A stretch of DNA of 64,000 nt from Lysobacter sp. ISL-50 (GTDB lineage Bacteria; Pseudomonadota; Gammaproteobacteria; Xanthomonadales; Xanthomonadaceae): assembly GCF_018612875.1 (NCBI RefSeq), contig NZ_JAGGRI010000038.1:48179-112178 (forward strand), in the 5' to 3' direction. Below are positions 39,182-48,259 of the stretch, one piece after another. Under the pieces are notes generated by a model that saw nothing but the letters and a program-made list of their open reading frames with translations, made no database searches and had not been told where the DNA came from. Numbering within the stretch: position 1 is the stretch's first letter; each line of letters begins with the position of its first letter. Both the position numbers and the translations under genes were made by a program.

Positions 39182-39942
39182 CCTGATCTCTCCATTCGAA
39201 TGTTGGACTCATCCCTCGTGACCTGGCCAAGGTGATTCCTACGAGTGCGGCTAGTTGCATGGGCCTAATTTTAAGGAGGGGAGTCAATTTACATCGCTAT
39301 GGTCAATAAAAGCTCCTGGGATTTTGGTCGTTGGTGAATATGCAGGCGCATGCCTGATCGTGTGGGCATGAAGGCGGTTGCTCAGTTCTTCATGTGCAGC
39401 CTAACTTAGATGGTATCCCTAGACGGTCTCATCCTTGTAGCGGGATTCTCAGTGGCCATTGTCCGGATTCAGTGACGCCAGCCGCGGTACAGCTAGGCAG
39501 TGGGTTGCCGACCTTACCCGAGGGATTGCTTGTCACGATTAGCGACGTCCGCCAAAGTTCAATCGGGAGCTTTTCACTTCGATCCCCTGCCGCCTCCAGG
39601 CTGGCCGCATGTTCTCGCCGTGTGAGACGGAGGGTTTGCTCGGCGGCAGGCGTCGATCGTCGCTGCGCGACAATTCGCAGTGGAGACTGCATGGCCTGCC
39701 GCTGCGGGCAGGCGGAGCCGGTTCGAATGCATGTTCGGATACTAGTCCGCGAACCGCTTGCGCATTGCGGCCGATAGCGTCGAGGCAGCGGTAATGGCAT
39801 GCACGGCCAGCGAGGTTGTGCTACACGAAGCCTCCAGGGCAGATGCGCTGTGTTTGTATCTAATCAATGCGCAAGCATCCGGCGAACGGTCATGCGGCGG
39901 TTCGCGCGCGACGGTCGGACAGTGCTTCGCGCTCACCGAAGT
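39182..39942. other. 760-base stretch without a supported gene
   Basis: The first 250 bases are AT-rich and probably hold the promoter of the secreted-protein/protease operon. From 39400 on, short ORFs exist on both strands but show no signal peptide, domain or convincing codon bias. It may be decayed accessory DNA. I see no insertion-sequence ends. Confidence 0.5.
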
Positions 39943-40236
39943 TCACGACATCATCGCGGCGATCCAGCGAAGGCAGAATCCCGTTTCGCGGCGTTGCCCA
40001 TGCGGGCGTACCTGGTCGCCGCGCGGTCGCGGCTCGCGCCAATCCGCGTGCCCCTTGAGCGGCGCAAGCGGCGACCAACGCCAGCCAAGTCGAGCCTCAC
40101 AGCACCGCTCTGCGCCCATCACGGCCTGCGCCGCATCCGGCTGCCGCAAAGCCGCGGCCCACCCCGCCCCCGCCAGACCAGCCGCCAACCCGACCTCCGC
40201 CCCACGCCACAAATGCCCAACGGCCGATAGACCCAT
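39943..40236 (-). CDS. Possible small protein with strong ribosome site
   Basis: A 97-residue ORF divergent from the M28 peptidase gene. The ATG at 40236 is preceded by AGGAGGG at ideal distance, the best Shine-Dalgarno sequence in the neighbourhood. The N-terminal part (MGLSAVGHLWRGAEVGLAAG...) could form one membrane helix. The rest is Arg/Pro-rich and without bias, so the true stop region may be decayed. No family is recognised, and it could be a chance ORF. Confidence 0.3.
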   Translation of the reverse strand: MGLSAVGHLWRGAEVGLAAGLAGAGWAAALRQPDAAQAVMGAERCCEARLGWRWSPLAPLKGHADWREPRPRGDQVRPHGQRRETGFCLRWIAAMMS

Positions 40237-40282
40237 CACGCCCTCCTGGCTAGTATCGGCCGGACCATCCGAGGGCCTCCCC

Positions 40283-41980
40283 ATGAAGTTCCCAATCGCC
40301 ACCCCGCTGGCGGTGCTCTGCGCCGCCGTTCTTTCGATGCCGGCCATCGCCGCCAAGCCGGCCAAAGCCCCGAAGGCCCCGAAAGCGCCCGTCTTCGATA
40401 CCAAGCGCCTGTCGGAGGAAGTGAAGGTGCTGTCCTCCGATGAGTTCGAGGGCCGCGGCCCGGCCACCGCCGGCGAGACCAGGACCATCGACTACGTCGT
40501 CGCCCAGCTCAAGGCGGCCGGCGTCCAGCCCGGCGGCGAGCTCAAGGACGGCAAGCGCCTGTGGACCCAGCCGGTGCCGCTGCTGCGCGCGGAAATCGCC
40601 GGCACGCCGAGCCTGTCGGTGTCGGTGAAGAAGAAAGCCCGCGCCCTGACCCAGGGCAACGAGATCGCCGTGCGCGCCGCGCTCGACGGCTCCACCAACG
40701 TCGCCATCAAGAACGCCCCGCTGGTGTTCGCCGGCTACGGCATCACCGCGCCCGAGCGCCAGTGGGACGACTTCAAGAACGTCGATCTGAAAGGCAAGAT
40801 CGCCATCGTCCTGATCAACGACCCGGACTTCGAATCCGGCCAGGGCGACTTCGGCGGCAAGGCCATGACCTACTACGGCCGCTGGACCTACAAGTACGAG
40901 GAAGCCGCGCGCCGCGGCGCGGTCGGCCTGCTGATCGTGCACGAGACCGATCCGGCCTCCTACGGCTGGGCCACGGTCAAGAACTCCAACACCAACACCA
41001 TGTTCGACGTGGTCCGCGACAAGCCCGGCGCCTCGCACCCGACCATGGAAGGCTGGATTCAGCGCGACTTCGCCGTGAGCCTGCTCAAGAGCGCCGGCCT
41101 GGACTTCGACAAGCTCAAGAAGCAGGCGCAGACCCGCGAGTTCAAGCCGGTCACGCTGAAGAACGTCACCCTCTCGGCCAACTACGTCGTCGACAGCGCG
41201 GTGATCACCTCGCAGAACATCGTCGGCCGCATCGAAGGCAGCAAGAAGCCCGATGAGACCGTCATCTACAGCGCCCACTGGGATCACCTGGGCGTCGGTC
41301 AGCCCGATGCGAAGGGCGACAAGATCTACAACGGCGCGGTGGACAACGCCACCGGCACCGCCGCGCTGATCGAAATCGGCCGCGCTTTCGCCAAGGGCAA
41401 GAAGCCGCAGCGCTCGGTGGTGCTGCTCAACGTCACCGCGGAAGAAAAGGGCCTGCTGGGCTCGGAGTACTACTCCGCGCGTCCGCTGTACCCGCTGTCC
41501 AAGACCGTCGCCGTCATCAACATGGACGCGCTCGATCCGACCGGCCCGTCGCGTGACTTCACCACCTCCGGCAGCGCCAAGCAGGAACTGCTGGATGAGC
41601 TGATCGCCACCGGCCAGCGCTGGAACCTCAACTACGTCACCGACCCGAAGCCGGAAGCCGGCCACTTCTTCCGCTCCGATCACTTCCCCTTCGCCAAGCG
41701 CGGCGTCCCGGCGATCTCGTTCGGTTCAGGCGAAGACAAGGTCGATGGCGGGCAAGCGGCGGGCAAGGCCGAGCAAGAGGCCTACACCCGCGATCGCTAC
41801 CACCAGCCCGCCGACCAGTGGGAGTCCACCTGGACCTTCGCCGGCATGGCGCGCGACCTGCAGGTGCTCTACACCCTGGGCAATGATCTGGCCAATTCGA
41901 ACCGCTGGCCGAACTGGAGCCAGGATTCGGAGTTCCGCGCGGCGCGCGATGCGAGCGCGGCCGAGCGCGGCGCCAAGTAA
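40283..41980 (+). CDS. Secreted M28 zinc aminopeptidase with PA-like insert
   Basis: A 565-residue exported metallopeptidase. The signal peptide MKFPIATPLAVLCAAVLSMP is followed by an Ala/Lys/Pro-rich linker. The co-catalytic zinc ligands are all visible: HWDHLG (about 332), VDNATG (about 353), EEKGLLG (Glu pair, about 386), MDAL (about 414), and SDHFP (His, about 467). A protease-associated-type insert occupies roughly residues 120-250. It would release N-terminal amino acids from peptides in the periplasm or medium, which suits a proteolytic lifestyle. It is monocistronic and followed by a strong hairpin. Confidence 0.94.
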   Translation: MKFPIATPLAVLCAAVLSMPAIAAKPAKAPKAPKAPVFDTKRLSEEVKVLSSDEFEGRGPATAGETRTIDYVVAQLKAAGVQPGGELKDGKRLWTQPVPLLRAEIAGTPSLSVSVKKKARALTQGNEIAVRAALDGSTNVAIKNAPLVFAGYGITAPERQWDDFKNVDLKGKIAIVLINDPDFESGQGDFGGKAMTYYGRWTYKYEEAARRGAVGLLIVHETDPASYGWATVKNSNTNTMFDVVRDKPGASHPTMEGWIQRDFAVSLLKSAGLDFDKLKKQAQTREFKPVTLKNVTLSANYVVDSAVITSQNIVGRIEGSKKPDETVIYSAHWDHLGVGQPDAKGDKIYNGAVDNATGTAALIEIGRAFAKGKKPQRSVVLLNVTAEEKGLLGSEYYSARPLYPLSKTVAVINMDALDPTGPSRDFTTSGSAKQELLDELIATGQRWNLNYVTDPKPEAGHFFRSDHFPFAKRGVPAISFGSGEDKVDGGQAAGKAEQEAYTRDRYHQPADQWESTWTFAGMARDLQVLYTLGNDLANSNRWPNWSQDSEFRAARDASAAERGAK

Positions 41981-41990
41981 CACGGTTCAA

Positions 41991-42014
41991 TCGCGCCGGC
42001 CGATGCCGGCGCGA
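41991..42014 (+). terminator. Hairpin after the M28 peptidase gene
   Basis: A perfect 10-bp stem (TCGCGCCGGC / GCCGGCGCGA) with a 4-base loop lies 10 bases after the stop. A second, imperfect GC-rich hairpin at about 42025-42060 is followed by TTCGTTT. Confidence 0.6.
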
Positions 42015-42110
42015 CGCTGGACGTCGCGGCCGCGCCGGAGCTTGCCTCCGCGCGGCCGCGTTCGTTTCCGTCGCCCGCAAGGGCGACACACCCGCCACGG
42101 ACAGGCCCCG

Positions 42111-42902
42111 ATGACCGCGCAAACGCCCCACGTCCTGCTCAACGAATGCGAGGCCCTCGACTTCGACGGCCTGCACCTGCGCAACGTATTGCTGTGCGAC
42201 CCCGACGCGCCGCGGCAATGGGGCGATCTCTACCGCCCGCACGCGCAGGCCACGCCCGACCGGCGCTTCCTGTGCTCGGCGCTGTGGGCCGGCTATCGCT
42301 GCGTGTATCGAGTGGATGCCGACGCGCGGATCTCGCTGGTCGCTTTCGACTATCCCTTCCACGAAGGCCGCCCCGCCGACATCGTCAACGAAGCGATGCC
42401 GGGCGACTTCTGGCTGTGCATGAGCGAACGCTTCGGCGGCCCCGGCGCCTACGTCCCGGTGAAGGACGGTCAAGTACAAGCGCGCGAGCACTGGTTGTTC
42501 GAACTCGAACGCGGCCACCGCTACGTCCGCGGCAGCGACCTGAAACCCGGCGAATGGCCGCCGCCCTTGCCGAGCCGGCACAAACTTGCCGAACGCTCGC
42601 AGACCTGCAGCCTGCTGGTGCGCGCCGTCGGCGGCCTGTTGTTGGCCGAACACAAGCTCTACGTCGACCGCAACATCGCCCGCACCCCGAGCTACCTCGC
42701 CGACCACGCCCCGGCCAACGCCGTATACGTGCGTTTGTCCGCTGGCTCGCACACCGTCACCTTGCGCGAGTGGGACCCGGAGAAGCCGGATCGGATGGAG
42801 TCGGCCACGGTGGGGTTCGATCTGGATTCGGGGGAGGGGGTGGAGATTGTGGCCAGTCAAATGGCCGGGGGCCTTCGGCTGGAGCTTGTCTCACAGGGTT
42901 GA
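42111..42902 (+). CDS. Uncharacterised cytosolic protein
   Basis: A 263-residue protein without signal or TM segments and with good GC-ending codons. I recognise no family. It has many aromatic residues and a repeated beta-strand character (VYVRLSAGSHTVTLREWDPEKPD near the C-terminus looks like an immunoglobulin/carbohydrate-binding-type strand pair). ATG 42111 is chosen because the codons upstream of it lie in the hairpin region following the peptidase gene. The upstream hairpins suggest it has its own promoter. Confidence 0.75.
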   Translation: MTAQTPHVLLNECEALDFDGLHLRNVLLCDPDAPRQWGDLYRPHAQATPDRRFLCSALWAGYRCVYRVDADARISLVAFDYPFHEGRPADIVNEAMPGDFWLCMSERFGGPGAYVPVKDGQVQAREHWLFELERGHRYVRGSDLKPGEWPPPLPSRHKLAERSQTCSLLVRAVGGLLLAEHKLYVDRNIARTPSYLADHAPANAVYVRLSAGSHTVTLREWDPEKPDRMESATVGFDLDSGEGVEIVASQMAGGLRLELVSQG

Positions 42903-43137
42903 TGTGACGGCGGAAGAGCACAGCGCCAGTATGCACCGAGCGCCGGATGGTGATTAACGAATCGGCAGTAGCGAACGAATGCGACTGTGGCTTTGGGATT
43001 CTTGTCTGATCCCGAATTGGATCGTTCTTTGAGTTTGGATGTCCGTAATCCGGCGGTAACTCCGTGTATATCCATAATTCTTTGTTTAACGCATAGGCCG
43101 GTCGTTCGCACTCTCAAGTCAAAGAGGCGGTACGGAT

Positions 43138-43593
43138 ATGGATGCTCTAACGTTATTGGACTCCCCTTATAAAATCTATGTCCAGTTCAACTATCCCGAG
43201 ATAAAAGATCTGCTCAAGCATTTCCTGACACTCATTTCAGCAACGTTGGTCTTCTCCGTTACATTTTCCGAGAAAATAATCAATTATCAGGCCGGCAATC
43301 AACTCCAGCGTCGCACAGTCTTCATTTCATGGACGTTGTTCGCCATGTCGCTGGTGTTGTGTGGCCTAGGTATCTATCTCAATTATCTCACCGCTGAGGC
43401 CGCGCTTGATGTTCTGGCCAATAAGGTGGCGGAGGATGTTTTTTTTGAGCTAAGAGGGTGGGCATATCTCGCCCAGGATCTTGGGGCGGTGACTTATGTG
43501 ATCGCTCTGGCGATTTTGATCATGTCTGCGGTGCTTAAAGTGCGCGGCCAAAATTCGGGCCCGGAAGAGAGAGAGTTGTCGGCGAAAAAATAG
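43138..43593 (+). CDS. Small three-TM membrane protein, AT-rich
   Basis: A 151-residue protein with three hydrophobic segments (about 26-45, 62-83, 111-132) and charged ends. No family is recognised. Codon use is clearly AT-richer than in GC-rich neighbours (for example TTA, ATA and AAA codons), suggesting recent acquisition. GAGG lies before ATG 43138. It stands alone; the 295 bases that follow hold no gene I can support. Confidence 0.7.
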   Translation: MDALTLLDSPYKIYVQFNYPEIKDLLKHFLTLISATLVFSVTFSEKIINYQAGNQLQRRTVFISWTLFAMSLVLCGLGIYLNYLTAEAALDVLANKVAEDVFFELRGWAYLAQDLGAVTYVIALAILIMSAVLKVRGQNSGPEERELSAKK

Positions 43594-43888
43594 CTGACCT
43601 ATACCAATTGTGCATCTTCCTGTGCTTCTGTGGCGCCTTGCTTCAATCTGTTGACGCTGCCAAGCACAGATCTGCAACAAGGCGGGAATTTTTATTTCCG
43701 ATGTTGTGAGCTTGCTCCAGCGGATCGGGTGATGGATGGCGAAACTTTCTACCTTTGTCGCGTTAAACGAAGGTGGTATACGCACGATGTGTGCATGCGA
43801 TACGTACCACTCCATTCGCATTCAACAGGTGCTTACGCCGCCACCAGAGGCGGCGTAAGGTTTCCTCTGGCGCCAGAGGGGAAAGTGA

Positions 43889-44587
43889 ATGGACCGCTTG
43901 GAGAAGTGCTCGGCTCAATCCCGGTCGGTGATGCATTGGAGGGCGTTCTGTCCGTTCAGTGCTCTGGCTGCGATTGGCCTGTTGGGATGCAATGGCAATG
44001 CAGTAGAAAACGCCGTTTCTAATGAGGCTGTAACGGGTACGGCGCCCGGCGGAATCGGTGATTCCCCACCAGTGCAGACCGTGGTTGCGGTTACTTGCCC
44101 ATCCGCGGATTTCAAAGAATTCATCAAGCAGTTCGCTAACGACGCGAACCTCCAGGACGCGTTCTCTTCCAAACCGGTCAAGCACAAGTATCCGTACTAC
44201 TGGAAGCACAACAGCCAACCGGGTGACCCGGCTAATCCCAAGTGGGTGATCGACGACGAGCCAGGCCCGGCGAGGGTGAAGTATCGATATGACGCCGCCA
44301 CCGATAAGTTCGTATGGGTGAGCAAGAAGCTCAGACAGGGACAGCGCTGGACCAGCATCGATATCGATGAGAAACCGACGTCTTATGCGCAGTTGCGCAA
44401 CTTCCGGATTCATCGGGTCTCTGATGCTCAGTACGACGTTGAGTACGACAAGAGCGATATCGATACCTACAAATTGAATTCGGGTTGCTGGTATTTCAGC
44501 CAGCGCTGGGAGCAGGAGTCGATCGTCGATTGCAAATGGCCGGATGAGTGTCGCAAGCAACGCGAGTACGAGGCATCGCCGAAGTGA
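43889..44587 (+). CDS. Putative lipoprotein of unknown function
   Basis: A 232-residue ORF with a hydrophobic segment and a lipobox LLGC. A start at ATG 43931 (MHWRAFCPFSAL...) would give a more standard lipoprotein signal, while ATG 43889 has the better ribosome site (GAGGGGAAA); the choice is open. The mature part is rich in Lys, Asp, Trp and Tyr (KYPYYWKHNSQPGDP, RYDAATDKFVWVSKKL) and contains two late Cys. No domain is recognised. It has moderate GC, less than typical neighbours. Confidence 0.7.
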   Translation: MDRLEKCSAQSRSVMHWRAFCPFSALAAIGLLGCNGNAVENAVSNEAVTGTAPGGIGDSPPVQTVVAVTCPSADFKEFIKQFANDANLQDAFSSKPVKHKYPYYWKHNSQPGDPANPKWVIDDEPGPARVKYRYDAATDKFVWVSKKLRQGQRWTSIDIDEKPTSYAQLRNFRIHRVSDAQYDVEYDKSDIDTYKLNSGCWYFSQRWEQESIVDCKWPDECRKQREYEASPK

Positions 44588-44664
44588 CTTCGTGGCTATG
44601 AGTATTTCTGGAGGCGATGCGACAGCGCGTTGCAGACGAGGGCAAACCTTGGCTGTGTCGGCGT

Positions 44665-45048
44665 CTAGTTTCCTTCCGGCAAGTTATGCCCAATCCGCCA
44701 CAACACCCCCGTCGGATCGACCAGGGTGAAATCGCGAATCATCCACGGCCGATCCTCGGGCGCGCCGATGCCCACGCCGAAGGTCCGCGCGATGTTCTGC
44801 TCGGTCAGATGCCGCCACCAGTCGTCGGCGTTTTCCACCAGCAGATGCATCTGGAAGTTCTGCGCATGCTGGGCGAGGTAGAACTTCTGCAGCAGAAAGC
44901 CGCAGTCGCCGTGATGGACGTAGGCCAGATCGTCCGACGACCAGGGGATCGAGAAACCAATCGCGGTGTAGAAGCGTTTCGACAAGTCGAAGTCGCGGGC
45001 GGGCACGAAGGCTTTGGCTTCGACGGTTCGCAGGTTGAGCGCGGTCAT
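44665..45048 (-). CDS. VOC-family (glyoxalase/bleomycin-resistance fold) protein
   Basis: A 127-residue protein with the paired beta-alpha-beta-beta-beta modules of the VOC fold: an opening AKAFVPARDFDLSKRFYTAIGF and a late RDFTLVDPTGVLWRIG. Members bind metals or sequester small molecules. A His in MHLLVEN and a Glu-poor second half leave it unclear whether a metal site is complete. It is a single gene, convergent with the lipoprotein gene. Confidence 0.88.
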   Translation of the reverse strand: MTALNLRTVEAKAFVPARDFDLSKRFYTAIGFSIPWSSDDLAYVHHGDCGFLLQKFYLAQHAQNFQMHLLVENADDWWRHLTEQNIARTFGVGIGAPEDRPWMIRDFTLVDPTGVLWRIGHNLPEGN

Positions 45049-45255
45049 TGGCGGGCGATCGGCTGAGGGCGTTCGGCAGATCGTAGACGATGCCGGGCTG
45101 ATGCGAATATGGTTGCGACAAGCCCACAGCCGGGGCCTTCGCTAAGTGGCTTGACCTTGCGCACCCAGCAGCTGCCGGTACGCGCAAACCCGCCGGTGCG
45201 ATGTCCGGGCACGTGCTCGATTTTCGACGAAAGAAAGATGCCTGGGGAGTGACCG

Positions 45256-45723
45256 ATGAATTTCCGTCTGCCGATGCTGGCGCTGATTTGCCTGGCGCTG
45301 ACCGCCTGCGAGCCCGCGGCCGACAAGAAGCCGCGTCGATCCCACGCCGAAACCCTCCAGGGCTTCGTCGAGAGGTCAAAAAATAGCCTCAACGCCGGAG
45401 ACGGCTACGCCGATTTCCGCAAGGCGGCGCTGGCGATGGGCTGGGTGCCCCGCAAGAGCAGCCGCTGCCTTCACGGGGATTTCCAGGCCGGGGAAAAACG
45501 GCCCGGCGAATACAAGCCGCCGTTAAATCCGTATTGCGCGGATATGCCGGAGTTGGGCGCGTTCGACGAACACGGCAGGCATCTGGCGCAGTTCCACTAC
45601 CCGCGTTCGCCGTGGAGGATGGAGGCCGTGGTCGCCGGCGACAGCGAGCGCAGGCACGTGCCCGGCGATTCCTCCGGCTTTTTCGTGGCCAATTGGTCGC
45701 TGCGGGACGCTGCCGCGGATTGA
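45256..45723 (+). CDS. Putative lipoprotein
   Basis: A 155-residue protein with a short signal and lipobox LTAC (MNFRLPMLALICLALTACEP). The mature part includes two Cys (SSRCLHGDF, NPYCADMP) that could form a disulfide. GGGGAGTG precedes ATG 45256. No family is recognised. It stands alone between the VOC and phosphatase genes. Confidence 0.75.
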   Translation: MNFRLPMLALICLALTACEPAADKKPRRSHAETLQGFVERSKNSLNAGDGYADFRKAALAMGWVPRKSSRCLHGDFQAGEKRPGEYKPPLNPYCADMPELGAFDEHGRHLAQFHYPRSPWRMEAVVAGDSERRHVPGDSSGFFVANWSLRDAAAD

Positions 45724-45780
45724 CCGGATGCGGCGGTATCGGCCTGCGGGCGGTTCGATGCCGCCGGCAGGCCGGTTGTT

Positions 45781-46515
45781 TCAGTGCGTATGACCGCTGT
45801 GCTGCTTCACGTAATTCGCCGCGAACGGATCCAGCTCCATATCGCCCAGATCCGCGTAATCGGTCTCGCGATAGTCGACCGTCGCGGTGAACGCCGCATC
45901 CGCGCTCACCCGTTCCAGCTTGCGCAGACGCAGTTCGTAGAGACCGGGTTCGCCGGTCTTGGCTTTGCGCTTACCGGTGCGGTAATACGCGGGCAGGGCG
46001 TCGGCTTCGATCCATTCCAGCGCGATTGGCTGGCCTTCGGCGCTTTCGCCGCTGTAACGCGCGGCGGTGGTGCCGAACGCTTTAATCTGGCCGTCGCGCT
46101 TGAGCGCCGTGCACAGTTCGGGGCTGATCAGGCTGGCGAGTTGCGGCCACTGCGGCATCTGCCCGATGGTGCGCAGATCGCCCGGAGACCACGAAACGCT
46201 GCGCTGTTCCTTGGCGAACAGCTCCAGCCGCGCGATGCCGTCGGGCGTCTTGCGCCACTGCTCCACCGGTTCGCCCTGCATGCGGTATTCGATGCGGTCG
46301 GCCGAGCGCACCAGCACCAGGGTCCGCTCGCCCTTGGCGTCGCGGACCTGGTACTCGGCGATCAGCGCTTGCGAAGCGGACGCCGGCGCCGGCGCGACGT
46401 ACTTCGTATCGTCGCCGCTTTGCGTCGCGCCGCCGGCCCGCGAGGGACCGGCGAACGCGAAGGACACCACGATGGACAGCGACAACGCTGCCAGCGTGGT
46501 CGATCCGCAGCGCAT
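45781..46515 (-). CDS. Exported protein translationally coupled to alkaline phosphatase
   Basis: A 244-residue protein. The start ATG 46515 shares its A with the stop of the phosphatase gene (TGATG), so it is translated by coupling. Signal peptide MRCGSTTLAALSLSIVVSFAFA. The mature part is a beta-rich domain with lines such as AEYQVRDAKGERTLVLVRSADRIEYRM and ends in His residues. It resembles no enzyme I know. The tight link suggests it works with or upon the periplasmic phosphatase, for example on phosphate-starvation substrates. No Pho regulator gene is nearby. Confidence 0.85.
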   Translation of the reverse strand: MRCGSTTLAALSLSIVVSFAFAGPSRAGGATQSGDDTKYVAPAPASASQALIAEYQVRDAKGERTLVLVRSADRIEYRMQGEPVEQWRKTPDGIARLELFAKEQRSVSWSPGDLRTIGQMPQWPQLASLISPELCTALKRDGQIKAFGTTAARYSGESAEGQPIALEWIEADALPAYYRTGKRKAKTGEPGLYELRLRKLERVSADAAFTATVDYRETDYADLGDMELDPFAANYVKQHSGHTH

Positions 46516-48164
46516 CACAGCTTGGCCGACTGACGCGCCATGCCCGCGCGCAGGTCTTCTTCCATCAGCGGCGCGGCGATCGCGGAACGGCCGCGGCCGT
46601 TGCCGCACTGGCCCAGCAGGGTGCACAGGAAAATGCTGGTGTTGCGCTGCGATTGCGCCATCACGTGGAAGATCGTGTTCTGCTCGACCACGCCCTGGAA
46701 CGAATGCGCGCCGGGGCCACGGGCGTAGATGGCGACGTCTTCCGCGGCGTGGGTTTCATCGCCCAGCGGCACGGTCGCTTCCTGCAGGTAATCAGGCTGG
46801 GCGGTGTCGATCGCGGTCAGGTCCGGACGCGCGTTCGGGCCGCGGTAGCCGGGGCCGTTGACGTAGCCCAGCGTGGTGTAGGGCTTGCCGTTCTTGTCCA
46901 GCGCCAGTTGGCCGTTGGTGACGACCTTGCCGAGGATGTCGTTGCCGCGGTCGGGATAACCGGCGAGGGTGAAGGTGTGGCTGTGGTCGGCGGTGACGAT
47001 GATCAGGGTGTCGCGCTCGGAGGTTTTCTGCAGCGCCTTGCGTACCGCGTCCGACAGCGCGATGGTGTCGGTGAGGGCGCGGCTGGCGTTGCCGGCGTGA
47101 TGCGCGTGATCGACGCGGCCGCCTTCGACCATCAGGAAGTAGCCCTTGCGGCTGTTGGCTTCCAGCACGTCGATGGCCTTCGAGGTCATGTCGGCCAGGC
47201 TCGGTTCCTTGCCGCTGTCGTTCGGGCGGTCCTGCTCGTATTCCATGTGCGAGCGTTCGAACAGGCCCAGCAGATGGCGAGTGCGGCGCGGATCGACGGC
47301 GTCGAACTGGGCCTTGTTCCACACGTAAGGCGAAGCTGAGCGCGCGGCCCATTCCTGCGTCAGGTTGCGGCCGTCCTTGCGGCGGCCGGCAGCGCCGGCG
47401 TCTTCCGGATCGCTCACGGTGTTGGGCAGGAAGTAGCCGCGGCCGCCGCCGAGCGCGACTTCCAGGCCGTCGCCGTAGGGGAATTCGACCAGCTGGCGGG
47501 CGATGTCCTTGCAGCCGTTGGCCTTGGCTTCGGCGGTCAGCTCGGCGTCGCTTTCCCAATCGCGGTTGGGCGCGTGCGAATACGTCGCCGCCGGCGTGGC
47601 GTGGGTGATGCGCGCGGTGCTGACGATGCCGGTCGCAAGGCCCAGCGCCTCGGACAGTTCCAGCATGGTGACCACGCCCTGGCCGCGCGCGGAGGCGCAG
47701 TCGCCGTACTTGGCCTTCTGGGTGACGCTGAGCACGCCCTGGTTGGTCTTGATGCCGGTGACCATCGCGGTCATGGTCGGCGCCGAGTCCGGCGTCTGGC
47801 CGTCGACCGAGTAGGTCTTGGACAGACTCACATACGGCAGGCGTTCGAACGACAGCGAATTCTCTTCGCCGCTGCCGCCCTTGAGCTGGCCTTCGCGGAT
47901 GCGCGCGGCGGCGACGGTGGAGATGCCCATGCCGTCGCCGACGAACAGGATGACGTTCTTGGCCTTGAACGGGCTCGGGCGCAGGTTGGCGCCGTCGCGC
48001 GCGGTCTGCGCGCCTTCCTCGAACCAGCGCTGGGCGCTTTCCTGGCGGGCCGGCGCCTTGGGCGCGGCCTGCTTGGGCGCGGCCAGCACGGGCAGGGCGA
48101 TGAGGGCGGTGAAGATGGCGCCGCCGAGAACGGTGGCGGCGACGGAATTGGGAGTCTGGCGCAT
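46515..48164 (-). CDS. phoA: Alkaline phosphatase (PhoA family)
   Basis: A 549-residue periplasmic phosphomonoesterase. The signal peptide (MRQTPNSVAATVLGGAIF...) starts at ATG 48164; an upstream in-frame ATG at 48227 is rejected for lack of a signal there. Metal and catalytic motifs are present: FVGDGMGISTVAAARI (about 73), PDSAPTMTAM with the nucleophile Ser or Thr region (about 126), HITHATPAATYSHA, MVEGGRVDHAHHAG (about 350), and TADHSHTFTLAGY (about 390). The enzyme would release inorganic phosphate from organic phosphates using Zn/Mg. It is followed by a coupled exported protein. Confidence 0.95.
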   Translation of the reverse strand: MRQTPNSVAATVLGGAIFTALIALPVLAAPKQAAPKAPARQESAQRWFEEGAQTARDGANLRPSPFKAKNVILFVGDGMGISTVAAARIREGQLKGGSGEENSLSFERLPYVSLSKTYSVDGQTPDSAPTMTAMVTGIKTNQGVLSVTQKAKYGDCASARGQGVVTMLELSEALGLATGIVSTARITHATPAATYSHAPNRDWESDAELTAEAKANGCKDIARQLVEFPYGDGLEVALGGGRGYFLPNTVSDPEDAGAAGRRKDGRNLTQEWAARSASPYVWNKAQFDAVDPRRTRHLLGLFERSHMEYEQDRPNDSGKEPSLADMTSKAIDVLEANSRKGYFLMVEGGRVDHAHHAGNASRALTDTIALSDAVRKALQKTSERDTLIIVTADHSHTFTLAGYPDRGNDILGKVVTNGQLALDKNGKPYTTLGYVNGPGYRGPNARPDLTAIDTAQPDYLQEATVPLGDETHAAEDVAIYARGPGAHSFQGVVEQNTIFHVMAQSQRNTSIFLCTLLGQCGNGRGRSAIAAPLMEEDLRAGMARQSAKL

Positions 48165-48259
48165 GGAGGGCTCGGGATCGGGGGATCGAGGGAGCCACAC
48201 TTTGCGGGACCCGCGTTTCAGTCGCATGACCGCCTGGGATCACGGCGCCGAGCGACGCG

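Noticed and set aside
39394..39800. Overlapping ORFs of 123-127 residues on both strands
   Set aside because: No signal, domain, ribosome site or codon preference; composition is intermediate and looks non-coding.
48165..48250. Pho box upstream of phoA
   Set aside because: Only a poor partial match (GTCATGCGACTGAAA on the - strand) to the tandem CTGTCAT pattern; not strong enough to list.
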